Shown piece by piece: positions 7,835 to 15,139 of a stretch of DNA of 17,623 bases. The stretch lies in the NCBI GenBank assembly GCA_003447295.1, contig DLZQ01000085.1:1-17623 (forward strand), in the 5' to 3' direction. Every line of letters starts with the position of its first letter. Position 1 is the first letter of the stretch. The position numbers and the translations under genes were made by a program. The stretch is from Lachnospiraceae bacterium (GTDB taxonomy: Bacteria; Bacillota; Clostridia; Lachnospirales; Lachnospiraceae). The notes below the pieces were generated by a model. The model did no database searches. It saw nothing but the letters and a program-made list of their open reading frames with translations, and had not been told where the DNA came from.

Positions 7835-9130
7835 TTAACCTTGCAGACATTCCGGATTCAATAGGAAATCATAAATATTGATTGTCAGAATACCATATTC
7901 ATCATAATATGGCTGCACAATATCTTTTGTAATGACAATTTTCTTAAAAGAGTCATCAATCTTCCGGAACGGTCGGATTTCCTGCGTCCGCTTTGCTTCA
8001 TCCGGAAGAGAATATGCCGATTGAATGTAATATCTGGCAGAACCAAGATTGCAGACAAAATCCACTTCCAGCTGCCTGCGGTTTACCTTTCCTTCCAAAT
8101 CTTTTTCTGCGATAGGGACAACACCTACATCCACACTATATCCCCGCATACGGAGTTCGTTATAGATTACATTTTCCATGGAATGCGTCTGCTCCAACTG
8201 TCGGAAATTAATTCTGGCATTCCGAAGCCCCAAATCAGAAAAATAATATTTCTTAGGAGTCTCTATATATGCCTTTCCCTTAATATCATAACGCTGTGCT
8301 GACTCTATCAAAAAAGAATCTTCAAAGTAATCCAGATATTTCTTTATGGTTGCAGAAGTAATTTTAGATTTCTTCACGGTTTTAAAAGTATTCTTTAGTT
8401 TTTCCGGATTGGTCAACGAACCGATCGCAGAGGAAAGAATATTTAGCAGATCTTCCAATTCCCCAATATTCTTTATACGATTCCGTTTCGTAATATCACG
8501 GATATAAATTTCGTTAAATAAATTCTGCAACGCTGTTGCTTTATCCCCGGCACCATCCCGCAGAACCACTAATGGAATTCCACCGTAAAGCATATATTCA
8601 GATAACCCGGTATATTTATCTCCGTTATAAACAGACATAAATTCAGCAAAGCTGAGAGGGTACATATGAATTTCATCACCCCTGCCTGCAAATTCCGTAG
8701 CAATATCCTTTGACAACAGTTTTGCGTTACTTCCCGTCACAAACACATCAATATTCTCTTTGCGAAGGTATCCATTCAAAACAGCCTCAAAACAATCCAG
8801 CATCTGAATTTCATCCAACAGCAGATAATATATTCCCTCTCCTGTGGTTTTTGACCGGATATATGCCATAAATTTCTCCGGATCCACACCCCTCTTTTCC
8901 TTCTCGATCTGAATAAGACTTTCGCCGATCAGGTAAAGATCATCCGCAGAATCAAACGCAAACCGTATGATATGGTCTGCTTCCACACCGGAATCCAGCA
9001 AATGATGATAGAAAATGTTATTCAGCAGATAAGACTTACCACATCTGCGGATCCCGGTAATCACCTTGATTAATCCATTGCTCTTTCTTTTTATTAACTT
9101 TTCCAAATAGAAATCTCTGCGAATATCCAT
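7835..9130 (-). CDS. AAA-family ATPase with C-terminal DUF4143 domain
   Basis: P-loop ATPase of a type found in many copies in Clostridia and Bacteroidetes genomes; physiological role unknown. With the ATG at 9130 (GGGAG 8 nt upstream) it has 431 residues. Walker A is GIRRCGKS (26-33), Walker B YLLLDEIQ (102-109 with D106 and E107), and a sensor-1-like VTGSNAKLL follows at 131-139. The C-terminal half matches the DUF4143 style, with KYYFSDLGLRNARINF and a nuclease-fold-like end EVDFV (from 355) followed by YYIQSAYSL. A TTG codon 10 residues upstream (9160) is rejected because it falls inside repeat copy 1. The gene is clearly more AT-rich than its neighbours and uses A/T-ending codons, suggesting acquisition by transfer. 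It has no evident partner gene. Its promoter is bracketed by two 37-bp repeats. Confidence 0.9.
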   Translation of the reverse strand: MDIRRDFYLEKLIKRKSNGLIKVITGIRRCGKSYLLNNIFYHHLLDSGVEADHIIRFAFDSADDLYLIGESLIQIEKEKRGVDPEKFMAYIRSKTTGEGIYYLLLDEIQMLDCFEAVLNGYLRKENIDVFVTGSNAKLLSKDIATEFAGRGDEIHMYPLSFAEFMSVYNGDKYTGLSEYMLYGGIPLVVLRDGAGDKATALQNLFNEIYIRDITKRNRIKNIGELEDLLNILSSAIGSLTNPEKLKNTFKTVKKSKITSATIKKYLDYFEDSFLIESAQRYDIKGKAYIETPKKYYFSDLGLRNARINFRQLEQTHSMENVIYNELRMRGYSVDVGVVPIAEKDLEGKVNRRQLEVDFVCNLGSARYYIQSAYSLPDEAKRTQEIRPFRKIDDSFKKIVITKDIVQPYYDEYGILTINIYDFLLNPECLQG

Positions 9131-9143
9131 ATATTTTCTCCCT

Positions 9144-9180
9144 GGAATAGATTTTTGCAACTGGTTGCACTTTTCTATTC
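9144..9180. repeat. 37-bp repeat, copy 1 (downstream of the ATPase promoter -10)
   Basis: Identical over 37 bp to copy 2 at 9229-9265. Each copy has outer arms GGAATAGA and TCTATTC and an inner perfect dyad GCAAC-TG-GTTGC. Copy 1 starts just past the -10 element of the predicted ATPase promoter, covering the start point and most of the leader. It looks like an operator or a leader hairpin. Confidence 0.85.
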
Positions 9181-9181
9181 T

Positions 9182-9210
9182 ATTATATGGATAATTTAAC
9201 TGAAAATCAA
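9182..9210 (-). promoter_or_regulatory. Predicted sigma-A promoter of the ATPase gene
   Basis: Read on the minus strand: TTGATT (9210-9205), a 17-bp spacer and a perfect TATAAT (9187-9182). The start would be near 9175, inside repeat copy 1. The promoter occupies nearly all the space between the two repeats. Confidence 0.65.
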
Positions 9211-9228
9211 TATACTTGTTTCATTTTA

Positions 9229-9265
9229 GGAATAGATTTTTGCAACTGGTTGCACTTTTCTATTC
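9229..9265. repeat. 37-bp repeat, copy 2 (upstream of the ATPase promoter -35)
   Basis: Exact duplicate of 9144-9180 in the same orientation. Here the outer arm is completed to TCTATTCC, pairing fully with GGAATAGA. Centre-to-centre distance from copy 1 is 85 bp, close to eight helical turns. It lies between the ATPase promoter and the 3' end of spoVT. Confidence 0.85.
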
Positions 9266-9288
9266 CAAATTGTAAATAAACAAAGTAA

Positions 9289-9834
9289 TCACTGTTCCAT
9301 CTGTCTGCCCAGGAAGCCCGCTGCAGACTGCGCCAGTTTCTGTTCCACTTCTCCCATTTTGCTCTTCCCGTCATTTTCCAACAGGATCACACTTCCGATG
9401 ATGTCCCCTTCGCAGATGATCGGTGTGATTAGCTGCCAGGCATAGTCCACGGCAATGTCTTCCGCAATGTTGACATAATTTCGGTCTCCTTTTGCGGCAA
9501 TCACAGTCTCTCTATTATTGATCTTCTCCTCCAGTTGGCGGCTTACTGCTTTATTGAGCAGCTGCTTACAGCCTCCGGAGACGGCTATGAACTGGTCCCT
9601 GTCCGCGATCAGTGTGGGATGTCCCGACACCTGTGCCAGGCTTTCTGCATACTGTTTTGCGAACGTGGTCATCTCACCGATGGGAGAATACTTTTTCAGA
9701 ATAATCTGTCCCTCTCTGTCTGTAAATATTTCCAGCGGATCGCTTTCCCTGATGTGTAACGTACGGCGGATCTCCTTCGGGATCACGATTCGTCCCAGGT
9801 CATCTATTCTTCTTACAATTCCGGTTGCTTTCAT
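9289..9834 (-). CDS. spoVT: Stage V sporulation protein T, AbrB-type transcription regulator
   Basis: DNA-binding regulator of forespore genes. Residues 1-50 form the swapped-hairpin AbrB domain with the typical opening MKATGIVRRIDDLGRIVIPK followed by EIRRTLHIRESDPLEIF. Residues about 55-180 form the GAF-like domain of SpoVT. The total of 181 residues matches the usual SpoVT length, roughly twice that of AbrB alone, so AbrB and Abh are excluded. The start is ATG at 9834 with a perfect AGGAGG 7 nt upstream. In Bacillus, spoVT is transcribed by sigma-G and its product tunes sigma-G genes; the promoter seen at 9885-9914 agrees with that. No clear terminator is visible between its stop and repeat copy 2. 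Confidence 0.94.
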   Translation of the reverse strand: MKATGIVRRIDDLGRIVIPKEIRRTLHIRESDPLEIFTDREGQIILKKYSPIGEMTTFAKQYAESLAQVSGHPTLIADRDQFIAVSGGCKQLLNKAVSRQLEEKINNRETVIAAKGDRNYVNIAEDIAVDYAWQLITPIICEGDIIGSVILLENDGKSKMGEVEQKLAQSAAGFLGRQMEQ

Positions 9835-9884
9835 TGATAAACCTCCTGCTTTCCAGATTACTTTCCATAATTGTGCTGTGTGGG

Positions 9885-9914
9885 TAGTATGTGGAAAGCA
9901 TGGAGAAATTATGT
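9885..9914 (-). promoter_or_regulatory. Predicted sigma-G promoter of spoVT
   Basis: Read on the minus strand: ACATA (9914-9910), exactly 18 bp, then CATACTA (9891-9885). This fits the sigma-G pattern of a gnATr-type -35, 18-bp spacer and CATnnTA -10. The start would be about 9878, giving a leader of about 44 nt. No good sigma-A promoter is seen in the same place. Confidence 0.65.
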
Positions 9915-9939
9915 GACATTTACCAAAATGTTTTTTTCT

Positions 9940-9997
9940 TTGTATTTCCTATATTTCTGTGTTACACTTAATCTACTTGCGACAAAATATTAAGTGT
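9940..9997 (+). promoter_or_regulatory. Weak predicted promoter and 9-bp dyad upstream of the NSS transporter
   Basis: TTGTAT (9940-9945), 17 bp, and TACACT (9963-9968) with an upstream TG form a mediocre extended -10 promoter. A dyad ACACTTAAT (9964-9972) and ATTAAGTGT (9989-9997) overlaps the -10. Its right arm runs up to the GTGGGAGAG ribosome binding region, so it could act as an operator or as a hairpin masking translation. Confidence 0.35.
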
Positions 9998-10012
9998 GGG
10001 AGAGATTAAACT

Positions 10013-11386
10013 ATGAATCACAAAAATAGTAACAGAAGTTCATTTTCCGGCAAGATCGGTTTCGTCCTGTCTGCTGCCGGCGCCTCGGTGGGACTGGGCA
10101 ATATCTGGCGTTTCCCGTATCTGGCAGCCAAATACGGCGGTGGAATCTTCCTGTTGATCTATATTATTCTGGCGCTTACCTTCGGTTATAGCATGATCGT
10201 GGCAGAGACTTCACTGGGACGCATGACAGGTAAAAGTCCCGTAGGTGCCTTTCATACCTTCGGGAAATCCAAATGGTTGTCCTTCGGTGGATGGATCAAC
10301 GCTATTATTCCTATTCTGATCGTTCCTTATTATTCCGTCATCGGCGGATGGGTGATCAAATATCTGGTGGAATATGCCAAGGGTCACGGACATGATCTGG
10401 CAGCAGACGGTTATTTTTCCACGTTTATTTCCAATGGCGTCTCTACTGAGCTGTGCTTTATCGTATTCACTCTGTGTACGTTGGGCATCATCTACGCCGG
10501 TGTCCGCAACGGTATCGAGCGCGTATCCCGCATTATGATGCCGATCCTGGTAGTGCTCTCCGTGGTCATCACAGTCTATTCTGTTACCAGACCGGGAGCA
10601 CTGAGCGGTGTGAAGTATTTCCTGATCCCGAATCCCGCGAATTTCTCCTGGATGACAGTCGTAGCTGCCATGGGTCAGATGTTCTACTCTCTGTCCATTG
10701 CCATGGGTATTCTCATCACCTTCGGCTCTTACATGAAAAAAGATGTCTCCATTGAAGGCTCTACGAAAAATGTGGAGATCTTTGATACCGCCATCGCTAT
10801 CATGGCAGGTCTGATGATCATTCCCGCCGTGTTCGCATTCTCCGGTGGAGATCCCGATACCTTACAGGCAGGTCCTTCCCTGATGTTCATCACACTTCCC
10901 AAAGTCTTCGACAGCATGGGAATGGGCACCTTCGTAGGTATTATGTTCTTCGTACTGGTACTGTTTGCAGCCATGACCAGCTCCATTGCACTTACCGAAA
11001 GTGCTGTGTCTACTTTCGAGGACGAGCTTGGCTGGGGTCGTAAAAAATCTACCGTGATCATGGGTGTGATCATGCTGGCACTGGGAACGTTATCCTCACT
11101 GGGTTACGGACCGCTTGGTGCTGTGAAGATCATCGGCATGCAGTTCCTTGATTTCTTCGATTTCCTGACCAACTCCGTGATGATGCCTATCGCTGCCATC
11201 ACCATCTGTCTGCTGGTATCCCGCGTCATCGGAGTAAAGGCTGTGGAAGAAGAAGTCATGCACGGTGAAGCCGCTTTCCGCCGCAAAAAAATATTCAACT
11301 TCATGATCAAGTATCTCTGCCCGGTATTTGCTGCGATTATTTTATTAAGCTCTGTGGCAAATGCTTTTGGATGGATTAAAATGTAA
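10013..11386 (+). CDS. Sodium-dependent transporter, NSS (SNF) family
   Basis: Inner-membrane Na+-coupled symporter related to LeuT and MhsT, likely for an amino acid. The 457-residue length is typical of bacterial members. The N-terminus has the diagnostic helix-1 region GFVLSAAGASVGLGNIWRFP (about 16-35), with the unwound sodium/substrate site in SVGLGN and NIWRFPY at 30-36, then helix 2 with KYGGGIF. Further signatures are MGQMFYSLSIAMGILITFGSY (helix 6) and FAAMTSSIALTESAVSTFED (helix 8 region). I count about eleven hydrophobic spans. The start is ATG at 10013 with GGGAGAG upstream. The gene stands alone and is divergent from spoVT. Substrate cannot be read from the sequence; hydrophobic or aromatic amino acids are common in this branch. 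Confidence 0.94.
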   Translation: MNHKNSNRSSFSGKIGFVLSAAGASVGLGNIWRFPYLAAKYGGGIFLLIYIILALTFGYSMIVAETSLGRMTGKSPVGAFHTFGKSKWLSFGGWINAIIPILIVPYYSVIGGWVIKYLVEYAKGHGHDLAADGYFSTFISNGVSTELCFIVFTLCTLGIIYAGVRNGIERVSRIMMPILVVLSVVITVYSVTRPGALSGVKYFLIPNPANFSWMTVVAAMGQMFYSLSIAMGILITFGSYMKKDVSIEGSTKNVEIFDTAIAIMAGLMIIPAVFAFSGGDPDTLQAGPSLMFITLPKVFDSMGMGTFVGIMFFVLVLFAAMTSSIALTESAVSTFEDELGWGRKKSTVIMGVIMLALGTLSSLGYGPLGAVKIIGMQFLDFFDFLTNSVMMPIAAITICLLVSRVIGVKAVEEEVMHGEAAFRRKKIFNFMIKYLCPVFAAIILLSSVANAFGWIKM

Positions 11387-11525
11387 TGATGCCAGGGTCA
11401 TAAACAAAACCCCACGCTGTGCTCGCACAAGCGTGGGGTTCTTGTTTCATGACCCGCTCCGATATTCGCATAAAAGGGAAGCGTCTGCTTCACGATATGC
11501 GAATACCGGACAGGATTGGCATCAT
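11386..11525. repeat. 140-bp nested inverted-repeat structure
   Basis: Outer 9-bp arms ATGATGCCA (11386-11394) and TGGCATCAT (11517-11525) enclose two hairpins side by side. The first is the terminator at 11395-11455. The second has 14-bp arms with one mismatch (11459-11472 and 11496-11509, core TATTCGCATA) and an inner GAAGC/GCTTC stem (11478-11482 with 11487-11491). Folded, this gives a three-way junction. The outer left arm begins on the last base of the transporter stop codon, and the right arm ends 2 bp short of the ABC gene's stop codon. Confidence 0.7.
11395..11455. terminator. Long bidirectional terminator hairpin between convergent genes
   Basis: The arms GGGTCAT...ACGCT and AGCGT...ATGACCC pair for about 24 bp with two single-base bulges. 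CCCCACGCT pairs with AGCGTGGGG in the core. On the plus strand the core is followed by TTCTTGTTT, and on the minus strand by TTTTGTTTA. It therefore suits both the NSS transporter (plus) and the ABC exporter operon (minus). Confidence 0.75.
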
Positions 11526-11526
11526 G

Positions 11527-13209
11527 CTATATCGGAATGATCCGTCCCGTTTCCGCATTTACTCTATGTGAAATTGAGATTACCGTTCTTCCTTCGGAAG
11601 CCCTCTTCAGTGCCTGCAGCACCTCTTCCTCAGTCTGGGCATCCAGATTTGCCGTAATCTCATCCAGCAGAAGAAGCTTCGGCTTCGCCACGGCGGCTCT
11701 GGCAATGGATAACAGCTGCCACTGTCCCTGCGAGAAGATCTCCGAAGTACAGAGAGTGTCATAGCCTTTTTCCAACTGCTCTATCGTTGCATCCAGTCCC
11801 GCAATCCTTGCAGCCTCCCGTACCTCTTCCATAGTAAAAGAATCGTCATACAGCGTGATCTGATCCTTCACGGTACCGGGTACTCTGTGAAAAGTCTGCT
11901 CCACATAGCCGTACAGGCTGCGTTTTTCATTTTCCGGAATCTGAAAAGCATCTCTTCCCTGAATCAACACTTTACCCTCTCCCGGCTGATAGAGTCCCAG
12001 CAGCAGTTTGAAGACCGTACTCTTCCCTGCACCGGTTCTGCCCGACAGAGTGACCTGTTCTCCGGAATACACTTGAAAATTTAAGTCCTGCAAAATCTTA
12101 CGGTCATCATCCCCATAGCCAAAGGTCACGTTTTGCAGTTCAACAAAAGGTTTTTCCGGTCTATTCTGTGGTTCTGCCGGTTTTTCCCCGCAATTTTTCT
12201 CCGGCAATTCCTCTAATTCATAGAATTCATTGATCCGGTGCACGCCCGCAATGGCGGACTGGATGGTCTGGATCTCCATTCCCAGACTCTCCACAGGGGT
12301 AAAGATCTGGGAGATATAGTTAATTACCGCTACCGCTGTACCGGCAGACATGCCGAACAGTGTCAGCACCTTTGCATTACCGGAGGCAGAAAACAGCATC
12401 ACAACCGCCACCACGATAGCATTCAGGATCAGAATCACCGGAGAGTAGATGGCGTCATAGAAATTAGTACGTTCTATCGCGCAGTAGCTCTCCGCAATAT
12501 ATTCCTCATACCGCTGCTCCATGTAGCGCTCTTTTCCCAACGTATGAATGGTGCGGATATTGTGCAGCGTCTCCGGCACATGTCCGGATGCTCTGCCCAC
12601 GGCACGACGGTTCTCGATCTGGGCTTCCAGCATGTTTTTCTGCACCGTCCGGGTGAACCAATACAAAAATGGCAGCAGGACCAAAAGTACGATCGCCAGT
12701 CCTCTGTTTTTTAACCAGATCACCACCAGGATACTTATAATTTTACAAGCATCCGCAAACATGCTGATGATTCCGGAGGTAAACAGGTTCTCCACCGTAT
12801 CCACATCTCCCACGAACCGGGATACGATCGTACCGGGCTCCTGCTCCGTCAGTTCCCCTGCCGTCAGGTTCGTGTATTTGTCCATCATGCTGCTTCGCAG
12901 TGCATGCGTGATCTTCTGACCGAAAACCGTTAACAGTCCCTCTCTGATACTCTCTGTCAGTCCGGTGAGCACCGTAAAGGCAAAATAGAGTATCACCAGT
13001 GCAACCGGAACTGCGTTTCCTACGGTGATCGTATCCACAATACTACCGAGAATCCAGGGCGGCAACAGCGCGGTTACAATGGCACCTACGACTGCCAGCA
13101 CGATTCCCAGTGACAACCCTGCATAGTCTGTCACAGTCTGCCGGATCACGCTGCGGACATTTTTCACATTCTGTCTCTTATTTTTCTGCATCTGTTTATT
13201 TTTCTGCAT
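11527..13209 (-). CDS. ABC exporter half-transporter, second subunit (catalytic NBD)
   Basis: Fused membrane-ATPase half-transporter, 560 residues from the ATG at 13209, which has GGAGGGAGG upstream. The ATG overlaps the end of the upstream subunit gene by 14 bp, implying translational coupling. The membrane domain of six helices spans about 28-310 and the nucleotide-binding domain about 355-560. Walker A is GRTGAGKST (390-398), the Q-loop glutamine Q438 is in YVEQTF, Walker B is KLLLLDE with catalytic E517, and the switch histidine is H548. The signature loop is degenerate: FSQGQ (492-496) instead of LSGGQ. The protein stops 12 residues after the histidine, shorter at the C-terminus than most half-transporters. 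It is likely an exporter of drugs, lipids or peptides with the partner gene; the substrate is unknown. Confidence 0.92.
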   Translation of the reverse strand: MQKNKQMQKNKRQNVKNVRSVIRQTVTDYAGLSLGIVLAVVGAIVTALLPPWILGSIVDTITVGNAVPVALVILYFAFTVLTGLTESIREGLLTVFGQKITHALRSSMMDKYTNLTAGELTEQEPGTIVSRFVGDVDTVENLFTSGIISMFADACKIISILVVIWLKNRGLAIVLLVLLPFLYWFTRTVQKNMLEAQIENRRAVGRASGHVPETLHNIRTIHTLGKERYMEQRYEEYIAESYCAIERTNFYDAIYSPVILILNAIVVAVVMLFSASGNAKVLTLFGMSAGTAVAVINYISQIFTPVESLGMEIQTIQSAIAGVHRINEFYELEELPEKNCGEKPAEPQNRPEKPFVELQNVTFGYGDDDRKILQDLNFQVYSGEQVTLSGRTGAGKSTVFKLLLGLYQPGEGKVLIQGRDAFQIPENEKRSLYGYVEQTFHRVPGTVKDQITLYDDSFTMEEVREAARIAGLDATIEQLEKGYDTLCTSEIFSQGQWQLLSIARAAVAKPKLLLLDEITANLDAQTEEEVLQALKRASEGRTVISISHRVNAETGRIIPI

Positions 13210-15007
13210 GATCCGGACCTCCCTCCTGCGTACTGTGTGCTTCCGCGTCATCCGCCTGTGCTTCATACAGTCTCGCATACTCCGGGAACTTTTCAAGGAT
13301 CTGTTCGTGGGTTCCCGCGGTCACTTTTCCATCCTCCATCCACAGCACCTGATCCATTTCAGGGAACAGATAGAGTCTGTGAGACAATAGGATCACGATA
13401 CTGTCCGCTGTAAACTTCCGTAGATTGGCAAAAACCTCTTTCTCCGTCTTGCGATCCAGTGCGGAAAAAGGATCGTCCAGGATCAGGACCGGACGCTTAT
13501 GGCACAAGGTTCTCGCCAATGCCAGCCGCTGTGCCTGGCCACCGGAGAGCCGGACGCCGCCATTTCCCACAATGGTGTCCATACTCTCTTCCATCTCTGC
13601 CACCTCACCGTCGAAGCAGACTGCCTTCAGATACTTCTCCGGATCGTCATCATCGCCCAGCAGTATATTGTTACGGACACTGTCATTGAACAGCTCCGGA
13701 TCGTGTCCTAAATATCCCACCATGCCGTTTTGCTCTGCCTTGGTCATCCCGGATAATTCTTTGCCGTGGAAACAGATCCTTCCTTCATAAGGGTATTCAC
13801 AGAGGAAGGTCTTTCCCAATGTGGATTTACCACACGCCACTGCGCCGGTGACACCAATGATCTGTCCCGGAGTGGCTGACAGATTGAAGTCCTCATAGAT
13901 CTTCTCTCCGCCGGGATAAGCGAAGCTTACATGAGATACTTCCAGCGTTCCCGGCTCCTGTACCAGGCTGTCATCCTCATAAGTGGTTTCCTTCATCAGT
14001 GGCTTGATGCGCTTCCAGGAGACCTGGGCTTTATGTACTGCATTGAATAGCTTCGCGGCATGAGAAGATTTCACGGCTAACTTCAAAAAACAGGATAAAA
14101 ACGTGGTAAAGGCTGCCACATCCCATATTTTCCAGCCGGTTCCAAGCACATTTCTGCTGCCGAAATACAGGATAAACAGTACGCCTGTCATGGAGATGAT
14201 CCGGTACAGCGGGGGAAACGCGGTACTCCAGATATTGGCCTTCACAGCGGATTTCTCATAAGCGGTAAGGTTTGCTTCGTAGGCCTGCTTCCGCTCTTTT
14301 TCTCTGCCATAGACACGGTAAGTGATAGCGTTAGTGGCTCTGTCCAGTGTTGCGGCACTTAAATCTCCGGACTTTTCCTTATAAGCAGCTCCGGTGCGTT
14401 GCACGTTACGCTTCATCTTCTCCGCCAGCACATAAGATACCGGTAAAAACAGCATACCTAAGATTGCCAGCCGCCAGTCATAAAATAACAGCATCCCCAC
14501 ATATGCTGCCAGTGCCACACCGGTATCGAATATCTCTGTGGTAAATTTCCGCATCCCCTCCGCGCAGTCGTCCACATCCAGGATTGCCTTGGTCATCACA
14601 TTTCCGACACCCTCTTCTTCCAGTTCGGCACGGTTCTTATGAACCAGACAATCATAGAGTGTTTGCTTCATATCTTTGTTTACGTTATTGGCAAACCGAC
14701 GCACATAGAAACGCTTGATATAACGGGCAATCTGCACGATAGCAATAGATATCACATATGCCATCACCAGCACCAGCATATCCCGGTATCCGGTCTTCCC
14801 GCCCAGAATATCCACCAGACATCCCGTCATCCGACCCTCGAACCACGGTCCTGCCAGCAGTCCGAGGTTATAGATCAGTCCGGAGAACGTGACTGCCAGC
14901 AGCACCGGCCACTGGGTTTTGAAATAATACAGGATCTGATCCTTTTTCGCTGCCTCAGATATCTGTTTCATCCTCTCCTGCTCCTTCTTCCACACATTTT
15001 TCCGCAT
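13196..15007 (-). CDS. ABC exporter half-transporter, first subunit (degenerate NBD)
   Basis: Partner of the next gene; 603 residues from the ATG at 15007, which has AGGA 7 nt upstream. A TTG two codons earlier is possible but crowds the ribosome binding site. Six membrane helices lie at about 35-320 and the ATPase domain at about 352-560, with a charged C-terminal tail. Walker A is GAVACGKST (388-396). The signature is a perfect LSGGQ (487-491). Walker B reads ILDDPFSALD, with Asp (D512) where the catalytic Glu belongs. The Q-loop position is histidine (LGHDPELF, H435). These substitutions are the pattern of the degenerate half of heterodimeric exporters such as LmrCD, BmrCD and TM287/288. 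This is first in a two-gene operon behind the promoter at 15095-15122. Confidence 0.92.
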   Translation of the reverse strand: MRKNVWKKEQERMKQISEAAKKDQILYYFKTQWPVLLAVTFSGLIYNLGLLAGPWFEGRMTGCLVDILGGKTGYRDMLVLVMAYVISIAIVQIARYIKRFYVRRFANNVNKDMKQTLYDCLVHKNRAELEEEGVGNVMTKAILDVDDCAEGMRKFTTEIFDTGVALAAYVGMLLFYDWRLAILGMLFLPVSYVLAEKMKRNVQRTGAAYKEKSGDLSAATLDRATNAITYRVYGREKERKQAYEANLTAYEKSAVKANIWSTAFPPLYRIISMTGVLFILYFGSRNVLGTGWKIWDVAAFTTFLSCFLKLAVKSSHAAKLFNAVHKAQVSWKRIKPLMKETTYEDDSLVQEPGTLEVSHVSFAYPGGEKIYEDFNLSATPGQIIGVTGAVACGKSTLGKTFLCEYPYEGRICFHGKELSGMTKAEQNGMVGYLGHDPELFNDSVRNNILLGDDDDPEKYLKAVCFDGEVAEMEESMDTIVGNGGVRLSGGQAQRLALARTLCHKRPVLILDDPFSALDRKTEKEVFANLRKFTADSIVILLSHRLYLFPEMDQVLWMEDGKVTAGTHEQILEKFPEYARLYEAQADDAEAHSTQEGGPDHAEK

Positions 15008-15067
15008 TGACAAATCCTGTCCTTCTCACGTCACCCATCAATTCTGCTTCTTTCCTCAGCACTACAT

Positions 15068-15112
15068 AAAAAGATGTACTATCCTCTGATTTAGATAATA
15101 GTACATCTTTTT
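15068..15112 (-). terminator. Perfect 15-bp dyad: metF terminator and/or operator of the ABC operon
   Basis: Arms at 15068-15082 and 15098-15112 (AAAAAGATGTACTAT and its exact complement) are separated by 15 nt. Read from metF it is a hairpin ending in T5, in the right place for a terminator 28 bp after the metF stop. The same arms also overlap the predicted promoter of the ABC operon, so an operator role is equally possible. Confidence 0.6.
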
Positions 15113-15122
15113 CGTCTGTCAA
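15095..15122 (-). promoter_or_regulatory. Predicted sigma-A promoter of the ABC exporter operon
   Basis: Read on the minus strand: a perfect TTGACA (15122-15117), a 16-bp spacer and TATTAT (15100-15095). The right arm of the dyad fills most of the spacer, and the -10 lies at the arm-loop border. The transcript would begin near 15088, about 80 nt before the ATG. Confidence 0.55.
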
Positions 15123-15139
15123 TGTATTTGATTACTATC

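Noticed and set aside
13210..13296. 29-residue N-terminal extension of the second ABC subunit
   Set aside because: It is highly basic, lies inside the 3' end of the first subunit gene and has no ribosome binding site, whereas the ATG at 13209 has GGAGGGAGG.
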